From NCBI GenBank assembly GCA_965660875.1, contig CBFIBQ010000007.1:1-64000 (forward strand): 64,000 nucleotides of DNA. The letters are read 5' to 3'. The first letter of the stretch is position 1. Every line of letters begins with the position of its first letter. The notes beneath the pieces are model-generated. The model was not told the DNA's origin. It worked only from the letters and a program-made list of their open reading frames with translations, and did not search any database. This document shows, in pieces, positions 1 to 8,691 of this stretch. This DNA is from UBA6770 sp965660875. Its GTDB lineage: Bacteria > Bacteroidota > Bacteroidia > Flavobacteriales_G > Salibacteraceae. A program made the translations under genes and the position numbers.

Positions 1-80
1 TAGGGCATGAATCAACTGAATCTGAAATTCCAAAGTCAATTTTTTAAAACCCCACGTTCCTTGGCCGCGGGGCGTTACTA
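1..80 (+). repeat. attC site A (right part only)
   Basis: This is the 3' part of an integron attC recombination site that starts left of the window. It ends in the conserved TTGGCCGCGGGGCGTT block, with the crossover GTT at 74-76. Bases 4-60 closely match the loop of attC D (2461-2520) and, less well, attC G. The GTTACTAGC at 74-82 is nearly complementary to the inverse core of the next site (728-736), as expected for the two ends of one cassette. Confidence 0.8.
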
Positions 81-88
81 GCAAGCTT

Positions 89-715
89 ATGAAAACCACG
101 AAGAAAACACCACTAAAATTAGAAGGAATAAGTGAAAACCTATATGCGGGATTTTGGAAAAGACTTGGTTCATTGTTACTAGACGGACTTATTGTTTTGC
201 CTTTCACTGGTCTTATGTTATTCATAAACAATATCGAATATCATTACTATTACTTCACAATGATTCCGACATTGATATTTACATATTGGTACTTCGTTTA
301 TCTAGTGCAATTAAATGGTGGAACGCCAGGAAAAATAATTGTCGGGATTAAGATTGTAAAATCTGATGGCGAGAAAGTAACCTTGAAAGAAGCGTTATTA
401 AGACACTCTGTTTCACTAGGATTTTCTGTCCTTGCTATTATAATTCACATTATTTCACTTCAATCAATCAATACAGAGCCTTCCAACTATGATGTACTTA
501 TTCATGACAACTCTTTTACAGGTAAAATCTTAAATGTCCAATCACAGCAACCAGAGTTGTGGAGAATATATACTTGGGCAAGCAATATTTGGATATACAG
601 TGAATTGGTTATTCTTCTATTCAACAAAAGAAAAAGAGCCTTGCATGATTTCATTGGAAACACTGTCGTCATAAATAAGAAATACGAAAAAGAACTTAGA
701 GAAAATGCCGTATAG
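89..715 (+). CDS. RDD family membrane protein (cassette 1)
   Basis: This 208-residue protein has the RDD family layout. An Arg near residue 25 precedes a hydrophobic segment (about 27-47) that contains an Asp, a second segment follows (about 53-73), then a conserved GGTPGK loop (about 77-82) and further hydrophobic stretches near 108-125 and 165-178. RDD proteins are small integral membrane proteins whose function is mostly unknown; some are linked to ion transport. It is the only gene of integron cassette 1, begins 13 bases after the GTT of attC A and ends 13 bases before attC B. No promoter of its own is visible, so it probably depends on upstream transcription. The family assignment is good, the function open. 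Confidence 0.75.
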   Translation: MKTTKKTPLKLEGISENLYAGFWKRLGSLLLDGLIVLPFTGLMLFINNIEYHYYYFTMIPTLIFTYWYFVYLVQLNGGTPGKIIVGIKIVKSDGEKVTLKEALLRHSVSLGFSVLAIIIHIISLQSINTEPSNYDVLIHDNSFTGKILNVQSQQPELWRIYTWASNIWIYSELVILLFNKRKRALHDFIGNTVVINKKYEKELRENAV

Positions 716-727
716 AAATAACCGCCA

Positions 728-932
728 GCTACTAACAGTGGCCAAAAGGTAAATAGGGCGTTTGTGCTAAATTTGAAACGATAGATATTTATGAACCGAA
801 AGTCAAAATCCCAAAGTCTCTGCATGGTCGGCAAATTTTCCCCGCCCGCTCAATCAGTACGCGGTGTTTTTTTGGCTTACACACAATTTGCCTCCTCAGC
901 CCTACTTTCCTTGGCCACGGGGCGTTAGCACC
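728..932 (+). repeat. attC site B
   Basis: This is a long integron attC site of about 205 bp. The inverse core GCTACTAAC (728-736) is followed by AGTGGCCA, and the right end has TTGGCCACGGGGC followed by the crossover GTT at 924-926. The TGGCCA blocks near both ends can pair as the L'' and L' boxes. The sequence is nearly identical to attC C and F over its whole length, including the loop. Confidence 0.88.
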
Positions 933-940
933 AATAAACC

Positions 941-1600
941 ATGAGCAAAACACTATCCTTATTAATTTTAATTCTGTTTTGTGGAATCACTTCAGCACAA
1001 GATACTGTACAAAGTTATAATCTCATTTTCCAGAAGGAGTGCTTTATCCTAAACAAGGATGGCACCCCGTTTACTGGATTGGTTTTACAGGAAAGAATTT
1101 TTTCTCAGAAAGCAAAATCAATATTCGAAGTAAAAGATGGAACTAGGAATGGTTTCCATAAAGATTACTATAGAAACGGTCAACTTAAAAATCACGGATT
1201 TTATCAAGGTGGAAGCCAAGAAGGCGTTCAATACGAATACTATAAAAACGGGAATCCTGCTGTAATTTATGAAAAGTCATTATCTACTTATCATAGAAAG
1301 TTCTTGTCTTTTACCAAAAACGGTAGTTTAACTTCAATAACAAACTATCATTATGGACAACAAACTGGTTATACAGCATATTATGGTAAAAAAGGAACTG
1401 AAAATCACAACCTGAAGATTATTGGTGAAAAAGAAAATTCGAAAATCAAAATTTCTGCGAATAGTAATTTAGTATATACTGGCTTCTACTATAATGGAAA
1501 GCAAGATGGCACTTGGAAGTTTTATGATAAAAACGGAAAGTGTTCGAGCATTTATGAATATGAAAAAGGTGAAAAGACTTTTGAAAAATTTATAGATTAA
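941..1600 (+). CDS. Secreted MORN/YwqK-type repeat protein (cassette 2)
   Basis: This is a 219-residue protein with an N-terminal signal peptide (about 1-19, ending SAQ). Several MORN-like (YwqK) repeats follow, visible as G.RNG....YY.NGQLK (about 68-84), EG.QYEYYKNG (about 94-104) and a final YYNGKQDG.WKFYDKNG (about 187-204). In Bacteroidota such proteins are often annotated as YwqK-family antitoxin, which is only a domain name; a toxin partner is not visible here. The protein is probably exported to the periplasm or surface. It is the only gene of cassette 2 and lies between attC B and attC C with 8 and 11 bases of spacing. Confidence 0.72.
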   Translation: MSKTLSLLILILFCGITSAQDTVQSYNLIFQKECFILNKDGTPFTGLVLQERIFSQKAKSIFEVKDGTRNGFHKDYYRNGQLKNHGFYQGGSQEGVQYEYYKNGNPAVIYEKSLSTYHRKFLSFTKNGSLTSITNYHYGQQTGYTAYYGKKGTENHNLKIIGEKENSKIKISANSNLVYTGFYYNGKQDGTWKFYDKNGKCSSIYEYEKGEKTFEKFID

Positions 1601-1611
1601 TTATCATTACT

Positions 1612-1817
1612 GGCGCTAACAGTGGCCATAAGGCAAATAGGGCGTTTGTACTAAATTTGAAACGATAGATATTTATGAACCGAAAGTCAAAATTCCAAGG
1701 TCTCTGCATGGTCGGCAAATTTTCCCCGCCCGCTCAATCAGTACGCGGTGTTTTTTTGGCTTACACACAATTTGCCTCCTCAGCCCTACTTTCCTTGGCC
1801 ACGGGGCGTTACCCAAA
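1612..1817 (+). repeat. attC site C
   Basis: The inverse core GGCGCTAAC (1612-1620) is the complement, with one mismatch, of the start of its cassette (GTTAGCACC at 924-932). The right core is GTTACCCAAA with GTT at 1808-1810. The body is nearly identical to attC B and F. An open reading frame that crosses this site is a by-product of the repeat. Confidence 0.9.
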
Positions 1818-1880
1818 ATACCCCACGAGCCAACTTCAAACTCAATTTGATATTTTGTACCTTTGAAAAAAGCATTGAAT

Positions 1881-2099
1881 ATGGACTTACAAACATCTAA
1901 GGTAGAACTAGCCAAAATGATTCTGAATATCGAAAACCAGACTATAATCGACAGAATCATGGACATATTGAAGTCTGAGAAAGCTGATTTTTGGTTAGAG
2001 TTGACTGATAATGAGAGAAAAAACATTCAGCTCGGAATCAAACAACTTGAAAACGGAGAAGGAATCGAATTAAACGAATTCATTAAAAAAGTTTCGTAA
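1881..2099 (+). CDS. Antitoxin-like protein (cassette 3)
   Basis: This is a 72-residue protein starting at the ATG at 1881. Upstream in-frame codons allow an N-terminal extension to 1863, but MDLQTSK is the more natural start. It is highly charged with a long helix containing LTDNERKNIQLGIKQLENGEG, a pattern typical of the small antitoxins paired with RelE/ParE toxins in Bacteroidota, whose C-terminal part wraps the toxin. Its TAA stop directly abuts the toxin start codon, so the two are translationally coupled. It probably neutralises the toxin and represses the pair. Family placement rests on context and pattern only. Confidence 0.72.
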   Translation: MDLQTSKVELAKMILNIENQTIIDRIMDILKSEKADFWLELTDNERKNIQLGIKQLENGEGIELNEFIKKVS

Positions 2100-2411
2100 T
2101 TGAAAGTCATTCTTTCTCCATTAGCCGAATGGAAAATTGAGAAGTTGTTAGAATATCTTGAACTTGAATGGTCGAAAAAATCAAGAGACAAGTATCTAAA
2201 CACATTACTTAAATCCTTTGACCAGATTTCTCGTAACCCGAAAAGCTGTCCTGAATCTATAGAATTTCCAAATCTTTACAAGCGAGTAGTAACGAAACAG
2301 TCATCATATTTTTATCGAATTGTTGGTGAAAGAATTGAAATTATTGACCTAATTGACAATCGACAAAACCCTGATTCAATCCAAGCCGAAATTGAAAAGT
2401 ACTTTGGGTAA
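2100..2411 (+). CDS. ParE/RelE-superfamily toxin (cassette 3)
   Basis: This is a 103-residue protein of RelE/ParE length and pattern. It has an N-terminal strand (KVILSPLAEWKIEKLLEYLE), a basic helix (WSKKSRDKYLNTLLKSFDQI), then RNPKSCPES, and a C-terminal strand region with YRIVGERIEIIDLIDNRQNP. The family either blocks DNA gyrase (ParE) or cleaves mRNA on the ribosome (RelE); which applies cannot be told from sequence. The start is TTG at 2100, immediately after the antitoxin stop. Its own stop codon TAA (2409-2411) lies inside the inverse core of attC D, so the gene and the recombination site share bases. Toxin-antitoxin cassettes are common in large integrons and stabilise arrays. Confidence 0.8.
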   Translation: MKVILSPLAEWKIEKLLEYLELEWSKKSRDKYLNTLLKSFDQISRNPKSCPESIEFPNLYKRVVTKQSSYFYRIVGERIEIIDLIDNRQNPDSIQAEIEKYFG

Positions 2412-2539
2412 CAGCGGCCACAAGGCACATGGTGGTTTAGCTGTTTTTCTTAATTTTAGGACATGAATCAACTGAATCTGAAATTCCAAAGTTTAATTCT
2501 TATAACCCCACGTTCCTTGGCCGCGGGGCGTTAGGCTCA
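2403..2539 (+). repeat. attC site D
   Basis: The inverse core TTTGGGTAAC (2403-2412) is the perfect complement of the start of cassette 3 (GTTACCCAAA, 1808-1817). The right end is TTGGCCGCGGGGC plus GTT at 2530-2532. At about 137 bp it belongs to the short subfamily with attC A and G. Confidence 0.9.
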
Positions 2540-2547
2540 ATTGAACT

Positions 2548-3087
2548 ATGCACCGAAAGTTGATTTTTATATTAGGATTTTGCCTTTCCCTTTTTGACGG
2601 AATTTCTCAGATTTCTGAAATGAAGGAATTATTTGAATCATGCGAAACTGAATCTATAATAACTGACCGAAAACTTGATTTTCCACGAACTGAAAGCCAA
2701 CTAACCTTACCTCTCAACTGGACAGGAGAATTTAAGGGAGAGCTTCCAATGCTGATTGCCAAAAAACAAATTGGAAATGATGTGTTTGTCCTTAGAGCTA
2801 TGAATCCATGGAATGTTGATTCTCGTGAAGGTTTTGAAAACCAACTTAAAGAATGGCACGCTAAGCACACCTATTTAAAAATGGCCGAAACTGACTTTTT
2901 TATGTATTTGGATGAAGAAAGAAGTCAGTATAGGTTGGTTTTTCATATTGACAATTCTAAAGAATACGAGAATCGGTGGATATGGGACTTTTATTTGAAC
3001 GTAAACCCCAAGAGTAACCCAGAATTGATTTGTGAAATAAAAAAGATCGTTATTCAGTTTGTAGAAACTTATAAAGTGAACAACTGA
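2548..3087 (+). CDS. Secreted protein of unknown function (cassette 4)
   Basis: This is a 179-residue protein with a likely signal peptide (about 1-20, MHRKLIFILGFCLSLFDGIS). The mature part has no motif I can assign. It is rich in aromatic residues and acidic patches, and includes an LNWTGEFKGELPM stretch and a C-terminal segment with FYLNVNPKSNPELI. It is the only gene of cassette 4; its TGA stop (3085-3087) overlaps the first bases of the conserved arm of attC E. It could be a periplasmic or outer-surface protein. No function is claimed. Confidence 0.65.
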   Translation: MHRKLIFILGFCLSLFDGISQISEMKELFESCETESIITDRKLDFPRTESQLTLPLNWTGEFKGELPMLIAKKQIGNDVFVLRAMNPWNVDSREGFENQLKEWHAKHTYLKMAETDFFMYLDEERSQYRLVFHIDNSKEYENRWIWDFYLNVNPKSNPELICEIKKIVIQFVETYKVNN

Positions 3088-3302
3088 GCCTAACAGTGGT
3101 CAGATGAGAAATAGGCGGTTTGTGCTAAATTTGAAACAATTGATATATAATAACCCATACCCGAGTTCCGAAGAGTCTGCCACGGGCAGTAAGTGTGTTG
3201 GTTCCCGCGCGCATCACAAGAAGCGCAATAGGAATGAATATTTGGCCGACGCGCCACTTACTGCTTCTCGCCTACTTCTCATGGCCACGGGGCGTTAGGC
3301 CG
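3085..3302 (+). repeat. attC site E
   Basis: The inverse core TGAGCCTAAC (3085-3094) complements the cassette 4 start GTTAGGCTCA (2530-2539). The right end is ATGGCCACGGGGC with GTT at 3294-3296. The left arm has AGTGGTCAGATG. The loop is about 180 bp and differs from the other subfamilies, but shares a block with attC J (a CGCAATA.GAATGAATATTT motif). Confidence 0.88.
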
Positions 3303-3323
3303 CATGTTAAAACTTACTACAAG

Positions 3324-3821
3324 ATGAATTTAATACTAAAAAACTCTAGAAAAACCATTAACATTTTAGGAACCTATCAAATTGTAGGCGGACTAGCTGG
3401 ATTGGGAATTGTAGGCTGGTTATTACTTCGGATGGGGCAAATTTCTGGTCCTTTATTTTTAATATTTTCAACAGCAATTTTATTTTACATTTTCTCAATA
3501 AGTGCGGGTATAAAGCTTATTGAAAGAAAACCTACCAAGTTCAGTTTACTATTCTCAATCGTTAATCAAACTATTCAGATTCTAGGATTTAGTATTGGTG
3601 GATTTAAATATGAATATTACTCAGGACTAGAAGCAACTGTTGGATTTGTCTATGACAAGGAATTTAAACTTAATTGGGGGTTAGGAGTGTCTGAATTTAA
3701 CTTTGAACTTTTCGGAAGCTCAAATGAATTTGCTGTTTCTATTAATCTATTAGCCATTGTAATTATCTCGCAATTAATTATTTTATATCAGGGACTAGAA
3801 AATAAAGAGAATATCTATTAA
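3324..3821 (+). CDS. Small integral membrane protein, unknown (cassette 5)
   Basis: This is a 165-residue protein starting at the ATG at 3324 (MNLILKNSRKT). Longer upstream starts would read through attC E and are unlikely. There are about four hydrophobic segments: two in residues 14-70 (TYQIVGGLAGLGIVGWLLL and the ILFYIFSIS stretch), one at about 80-95, and one near the C-terminus (NLLAIVIISQLIILYQGL). No family is recognised. It is the only gene of cassette 5 and ends 20 bases before the inverse core of attC F. Confidence 0.6.
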   Translation: MNLILKNSRKTINILGTYQIVGGLAGLGIVGWLLLRMGQISGPLFLIFSTAILFYIFSISAGIKLIERKPTKFSLLFSIVNQTIQILGFSIGGFKYEYYSGLEATVGFVYDKEFKLNWGLGVSEFNFELFGSSNEFAVSINLLAIVIISQLIILYQGLENKENIY

Positions 3822-3841
3822 TGAAAACCAGTAATCCACGA

Positions 3842-4046
3842 CGGCCTAACAGTGGCCAAAAGGTAAATAGGGCGGCCTGTTATATATTTGAAACGATAGA
3901 AATTTATGAACCGAAAGTCAAAATTCCAAAGTCTCTGCATGGTCGGCAAATTTTCCCCGCCCGCTCAATCAGTACGCGGTGTTTTTTTGGCTACACACAA
4001 TTTACCTCCTCGGCCCTACTTTCCTTGGCCACGGGGCGTTACCTAC
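3842..4046 (+). repeat. attC site F
   Basis: The inverse core CGGCCTAAC (3842-3850) is the perfect complement of the cassette 5 start GTTAGGCCG (3294-3302). The right end is TTGGCCACGGGGC plus GTT at 4038-4040. The body is nearly identical to attC B and C. Confidence 0.9.
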
Positions 4047-4081
4047 AAGTGTGATTCACTCGGGCGCATCAGGAACGGAAA

Positions 4082-5536
4082 CTAATGACTGATAATTATT
4101 TTTCGAGTTTCTAAGATTCCTTCTCCTTGAATTTGAAGGAAATATATACCATTCGGATAGCCTGACACATCTATTGTTGTTGTACCTTGCATTTGGTCTG
4201 AATGCATAACTACCCCAGATAAATCAACAAGTCGATTTGAAATAATGCCATTAAAAGAATATGTAATTTTTAGCGTAGAGCCAGTTGGAATGGGATATAC
4301 AGAGAACTTTGGTTTTTCTGATATTTCAGGTGCCATTGTTGAAGGAAAAGTCGTTCCAATATCGCTCTCGTAAATGTTTCCAATGCTATCTGTCTTAAAT
4401 AAATAACTAATCCAAGGAGAGTTCTCCACAATAACACCAGTCATTAGAAACCCTCCATCATTGGCTCTAGTAAGACTTTGCATTACAAAACTTTTAGCTG
4501 AATCAATATATTCTTTCACAAAAATTGTCTCGCCATCGATAGTAGAAAGCTGCGTTAGTGAAGAATGACTTTGAATTGGCGACTGGGAGTCTAAATGAAC
4601 CATGCGTGAAATGAAAGTTATTTTATCACCTTCTACTATAGCGTCCATAAGGCCTACTCTAAACCTAGTAGAATCTTCTCCTTTATATACCCATGAAATA
4701 TGTTTGTTCCAATCTTGATGCTCTATGGTTACGGTATAATTTGGGTAGGTTCCATAACTATAAGTCAAAATAATCCCAGTTTTCGCAACATCAATAGAAT
4801 AGGCTGCAGTTCCGAAACCAATCGAATCTGTGTAGAAGTGGTTACCATTTTCATCAATTTTAACCAACATATTTACTTCAGTCTTGCTGTTTATTAAGGC
4901 ATAAATGGTGTCATTGTACGTATCTAATGAGCCTATGTAATATTTAAGTGAATCTGAAAGAGATAGGCCCAAAATTGAACGTATTGTAGTTGTCCAACTT
5001 AATTCGCCTTTCCAATTTAATAACGAAATGCCAAAATCGGACTTCGGACCATTGGTTGTACTGTCGTGAAACTCGGTTATTGCTGCAATAGTTGAATCTG
5101 AGAATTCGGTGAGATTATTAAAACTTGTGTCCTTCCCAATAGTTTTTACTTCATTAAGGTTAGTATCGTAAAAGGCTGTATAATTTATGGGGTATCCATC
5201 CGAAAGATTGGCATATCCAAATAACACCAATTCATTATTCTTTGACATTAGAAACTCTCTTGGGTCAGGATTATAATAAGGATTTGAGAGCTTTTGATTT
5301 AAAATTAATTCTCCTACACTAGAATAGGTGGCATACTCGGCTTTATAAGAACTCAAAGTACTTATTCCATAAACGACGTTCAACTTTCCTGTTAAGGAAT
5401 CCTGAAAAATATTTACAGCACCTATCCTTGTTGTATTTTTTATCTGGTCGGGTTTAATAAACGTATTTACCTGACATTGAGACGAAATACTAAAACCCAA
5501 CAAGAGCCCACAAAGCAAAAATTTAAACCTATTCAA
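4082..5536 (-). CDS. T9SS-sorted surface protein, probable beta-propeller (cassette 6)
   Basis: This is a 484-residue protein with a signal peptide (about 1-21) and a type IX secretion C-terminal sorting domain (about 408-484). The latter shows the usual YPIPTGSTLKI strand, a LVDLSGVVMHS segment and a final NGIYFLQIQGEG..ETRKIIISH. The middle is a repetitive all-beta region resembling Kelch/SBBP-like propellers. The protein should cross the outer membrane by the T9SS and be anchored or released at the surface. Its start overlaps the end of the upstream minus-strand gene by 8 bases, so the two form an operon. It lies antisense to the cassette direction, inside a 4.4-kb cassette, which requires its own promoter. 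The ligand or role is unknown. Confidence 0.75.
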   Translation of the reverse strand: MNRFKFLLCGLLLGFSISSQCQVNTFIKPDQIKNTTRIGAVNIFQDSLTGKLNVVYGISTLSSYKAEYATYSSVGELILNQKLSNPYYNPDPREFLMSKNNELVLFGYANLSDGYPINYTAFYDTNLNEVKTIGKDTSFNNLTEFSDSTIAAITEFHDSTTNGPKSDFGISLLNWKGELSWTTTIRSILGLSLSDSLKYYIGSLDTYNDTIYALINSKTEVNMLVKIDENGNHFYTDSIGFGTAAYSIDVAKTGIILTYSYGTYPNYTVTIEHQDWNKHISWVYKGEDSTRFRVGLMDAIVEGDKITFISRMVHLDSQSPIQSHSSLTQLSTIDGETIFVKEYIDSAKSFVMQSLTRANDGGFLMTGVIVENSPWISYLFKTDSIGNIYESDIGTTFPSTMAPEISEKPKFSVYPIPTGSTLKITYSFNGIISNRLVDLSGVVMHSDQMQGTTTIDVSGYPNGIYFLQIQGEGILETRKIIISH

Positions 5537-8188
5537 CTATTGAAACTTTTTTATGATGGATATTTCTTTCTGTATCAAGTATCGATATGTAGTAAATTCC
5601 AGTATTTAAGTCTGAAATTTGAGTATGTTGGATATTATCTTCAAAAGTCTTCGATTTTATTAATCTACCTTGAGTATCAAATACCTTTATGTCCTTTAAA
5701 GCTATTTTTTCTGATAAAATATGGAAAGTACCATTATTTGGATTGGGATAAAGTATTATCTCATTTGAATTGATAAAATGCTCTTCTTTGCTCAATTTCC
5801 TATTAAAGATATCACAATCCACCCTGCCACTATTAGCTTCAAAATCTTTGTCTTTCATGCATGAATATTTGAACCAAGCTAAGGATGATACTTTAGTATT
5901 AATTATGTCTGGGTAACTTGAAGTGTTAGCATATATAGTTGCGTGTTGAGATTGATAAAAAGTTTCGGTAGATTTTACAGAACCAGTTCCATTTCCAGGT
6001 GTGTCTTCTAAGTATCGCCCCAAAAAATCTCCTTCCCCGCAAACGGTTCCGTTATAATCTATTTCATTTGAAAATAAAGGCAATATTTCCGTTTCACGAG
6101 CAGTGTTTTTTCCAAGATAACTCAGCCTTTCTTTCCATCGATTTACATTAAACAATCTATCGCCCGCAGTAGCATTTGTCGCTAAAAAATCATGACCTTC
6201 TTCTCCCTTAGGAGTGCCAGTTGGTGCAGAATATTTTTGATAATACACCAGAAATATTGCATCACTAAGTTTTTCTAGCTCTGCTGCCTTGTTTTTTCTA
6301 GCGGTAGTATTTGACCAGTTATAACTATTATTGGATGTATTGCTCCAAGAATGATAAAACCACTGTATGTAATCGTGCAAGCCATGCACATTTGCATCAA
6401 AATCTTTATTGTTGTTCAGGTCAGTCAAAAGCGTCTTGTGGTCACCGTACAATCCTTGGTAAAAGGCATCCATTTGACCTGGAGACTGAATGGGTGAATT
6501 AGGAAACAGGTTTACATCATTCGCTCTCCAAAACTCATGTTCCAACATAAAGTAGGTGAGTTTTCCACTCCGATTGTAATTATACGTGCTGGAATTATTT
6601 GCTACATCCATATTGTATTGAATACCATTAGTAAAAACACCCAAAGTAGGGTTAGAAACTAATCCGCATTGAATGTTTTTCTGAGCACATTTGGCAATAA
6701 AACTGCTCAAAGCCTGTCTGGCTGTTAAACTACCCGAATAGTAATTCGGATCAAAAATGAAGTTGCTTCCAAACAAAACCAAATAGTTGATTTCATTATC
6801 CACAGCAAAATCAATTAAATCTTGCTCCTTTTGTGAATCATTTAGTATGTAGTTTGATAAATCAATACCTCCACTGCCATCATGCCAAACAAAGAAGTCA
6901 ACCTGCATGGTTCTATGTACTTTGCACTCCCCACTCTCCGGCAAGCCCATATCCACTTTTACTCCGCTCAAATAAGCATTTCCACTTTCTTCAATAGAGT
7001 AACTGTTGTTGTAACCTGCTATAAAAGCTGAGAAAACACTTGGAATAAGAGTTACTGAATGTCCAAAATCGGTTTCTTCTCCGCCCAAGGTCTCTATTTT
7101 AAGAGTATCAGCTAAAGTATCTAAATGGCAAATCCAAACATCTCTTTGCCCTTCGCCTCTATTGTCGCATTCTCCGATAGCTAAGTAGCCAGTTGGGTGA
7201 GCTACAATATCTCTAAAACTTTCGTTTCCTGTTATTGGATTTTCGATTACGTTGGTGCTTACTTCGCTAAGACCATTGTCAACTTTAATAATAAATCCGT
7301 CTTGGTCTGCTCCGTTGTCTTGGAAACCCGCTAAACGGTAACCAGAACTAGGTTGGTTGTATTTGTTGTTGGTTATTCCAAAACAATTAACTGCATTGGC
7401 TTGTGGGTATTCTTCATGGGTTTCATAAACTCCTGTTCCGCTAATTTCATACAGAATAGGAATTCCATTGTCAACATCATTGGCTAATATTAAATAATGT
7501 CCATTTGCTCGTTTTACTATTTTTTGAGCGAACACATTAGTATTAGAAATAGTATATTTCTTGTCCCAATAAACGTTCCCACTCGCTGAGACCATCATAA
7601 CTCGGAAATCTTGTGTACCAAATTCGCTGTATTGACGGTTGATTAACACTAAGAAATCATCATTACCATCATTAATTACATCAACAGCAACTTGGTTGGT
7701 GTCATCACCGCCTCCACCTCCAGCACTATCAATCAGTATTGACCATGCTTCAGTACCAGAAGCACTTACAAACTTAATTAGGGCTTCATCACCGTTGTTT
7801 ATTGTCGAATGGTCAGCATCAGTGTAAAAGGGCGATTGCCTTCCAGCTAAGAAAAACCCACTTGTCGAATGAGGGGCGACAGCGGCAGCAATTTGGTCAA
7901 CTCCTGAATATCCAAACTCACCAAAAGAAGTTAATCTGCCAATTTCATCTATTTGCCACATTGCCATGTTTTGCCTCCAGCTTCTTCTGTATCAACCCAG
8001 CCAGACATTACTAAGCCAGCGGCGGTTGGCTGGATATCTAAGGCCGATTCTTCATCTGCCCAATCATCCACAGCACGACCATAGCCTTGCTCAAAGAATT
8101 GCCCCATACGAATAGGATTGATTTCTTGGGCGGTGGTTGTTAAAATTGAGAGAAAAATGGTTAGTGTTGAGAGTAGTGTTGTTTTCAT
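5529..8188 (-). pseudogene. T9SS-sorted surface protein, split by a frameshift (cassette 6)
   Basis: Two minus-strand frames make one protein. The 5' frame (8188-7949, 79 codons) gives a signal peptide and the start of the mature protein and stops after EEAGGKTWQCGK. The 3' frame (up to 7967, 812 codons) continues with MAMWQIDEIGRL and ends in a T9SS sorting domain (YPNPNNGTFHI, then GIYYISILDTE). Neither half is complete, and they overlap by about 19 bases near 7949-7967, where one missing base would restore a reading frame of about 880 residues. The first 300 residues of the long part look like a beta-propeller; a segment around 350-600 has a GH-like alpha/beta look (DFFVWHDGSGGIDLSNYI) but I cannot assign it. 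It may be a real mutation or a sequencing error. Confidence 0.68.
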
Positions 8189-8289
8189 AGTGAGTCAGTT
8201 TTATATTAGAGTTTCTAAAATTAGTAAAATTGAATTGAAGATCAACCGATTGAAATATTTAATGACGGAATATCTGACGTATCACACCA

Positions 8290-8424
8290 GTAGGTAACAG
8301 CAGCCACATACTACATGCTGCTTTACCTGTTTTCCTTAATTTAGTGGCATGAATCAACTGAATCTAAATCCTCGAAGTTTAACTTTTCAAATCGCACGTA
8401 GCATGGCTGCAGGGCGTTACTAGC
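8290..8424 (+). repeat. attC site G
   Basis: The inverse core GTAGGTAAC (8290-8298) is the perfect complement of the cassette 6 start GTTACCTAC (4038-4046), proving that the 4.4-kb block between sites F and G is one cassette. The right end is ATGGCTGCAGGGC plus GTT at 8416-8418. It belongs to the short subfamily of A and D but is more diverged. Confidence 0.88.
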
Positions 8425-8660
8425 AAGTTCGGCTCACTCATTCGCAAAATCACTCAGCCTTGAAAAGTTGAGTATTTACTCAGTTGTGAAATCAAACTTT
8501 CAATCTCTCTGAAGAACTAAGTCCGGAAGGTCTGTGAAATCGCCAATTTTGGTTGGTTGGTAAATTGGCTCTGCACCGTTCTACCAAGTTGAAGAGTTTT
8601 ACACTCGGTCGTGAAAAGCTTTGGATTTACTCAGATGATTAACTCAGACGTGCCTCACCT
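8425..8660 (+). other. Gene-less cassette body (cassette 7)
   Basis: No credible reading frame exists on either strand. There is an imperfect direct repeat of about 26 bp: GAAAAGTTGAGTATTTACTCAG near 8461-8483 and GAAAAGCTTTGGATTTACTCAG near 8613-8634. No tRNA fold is evident. Without the inserted IS element the whole cassette would be about 440 bp, half of it attC. It may carry a non-coding RNA or only a decayed gene. Confidence 0.5.
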
Positions 8661-8691
8661 GCAAGTAACATGTACTGTGTTAAAAAACAAG

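Noticed and set aside
1675..1866. Short plus-strand frame across attC C (similar frames at 3104-3298 and 3821-4054).
   Set aside because: They read through attC loops and repeat wherever the loop family repeats; no conserved start or product.
728..4046. Repeated 205-bp blocks as MITEs or insertion sequence remnants.
   Set aside because: Core complementarity between cassette ends and the conserved GTT/AAC triplets fit attC sites; no terminal repeats or target duplications are present.
7949..8188. Separate 79-residue secreted protein.
   Set aside because: Its mature part continues naturally into the next frame; it is better read as the 5' piece of a frameshifted gene.
8521..8640. tRNA-like or riboswitch-like structure in the gene-less cassette.
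   Set aside because: No cloverleaf, anticodon arm or TTC loop could be placed; only direct repeats are supported.
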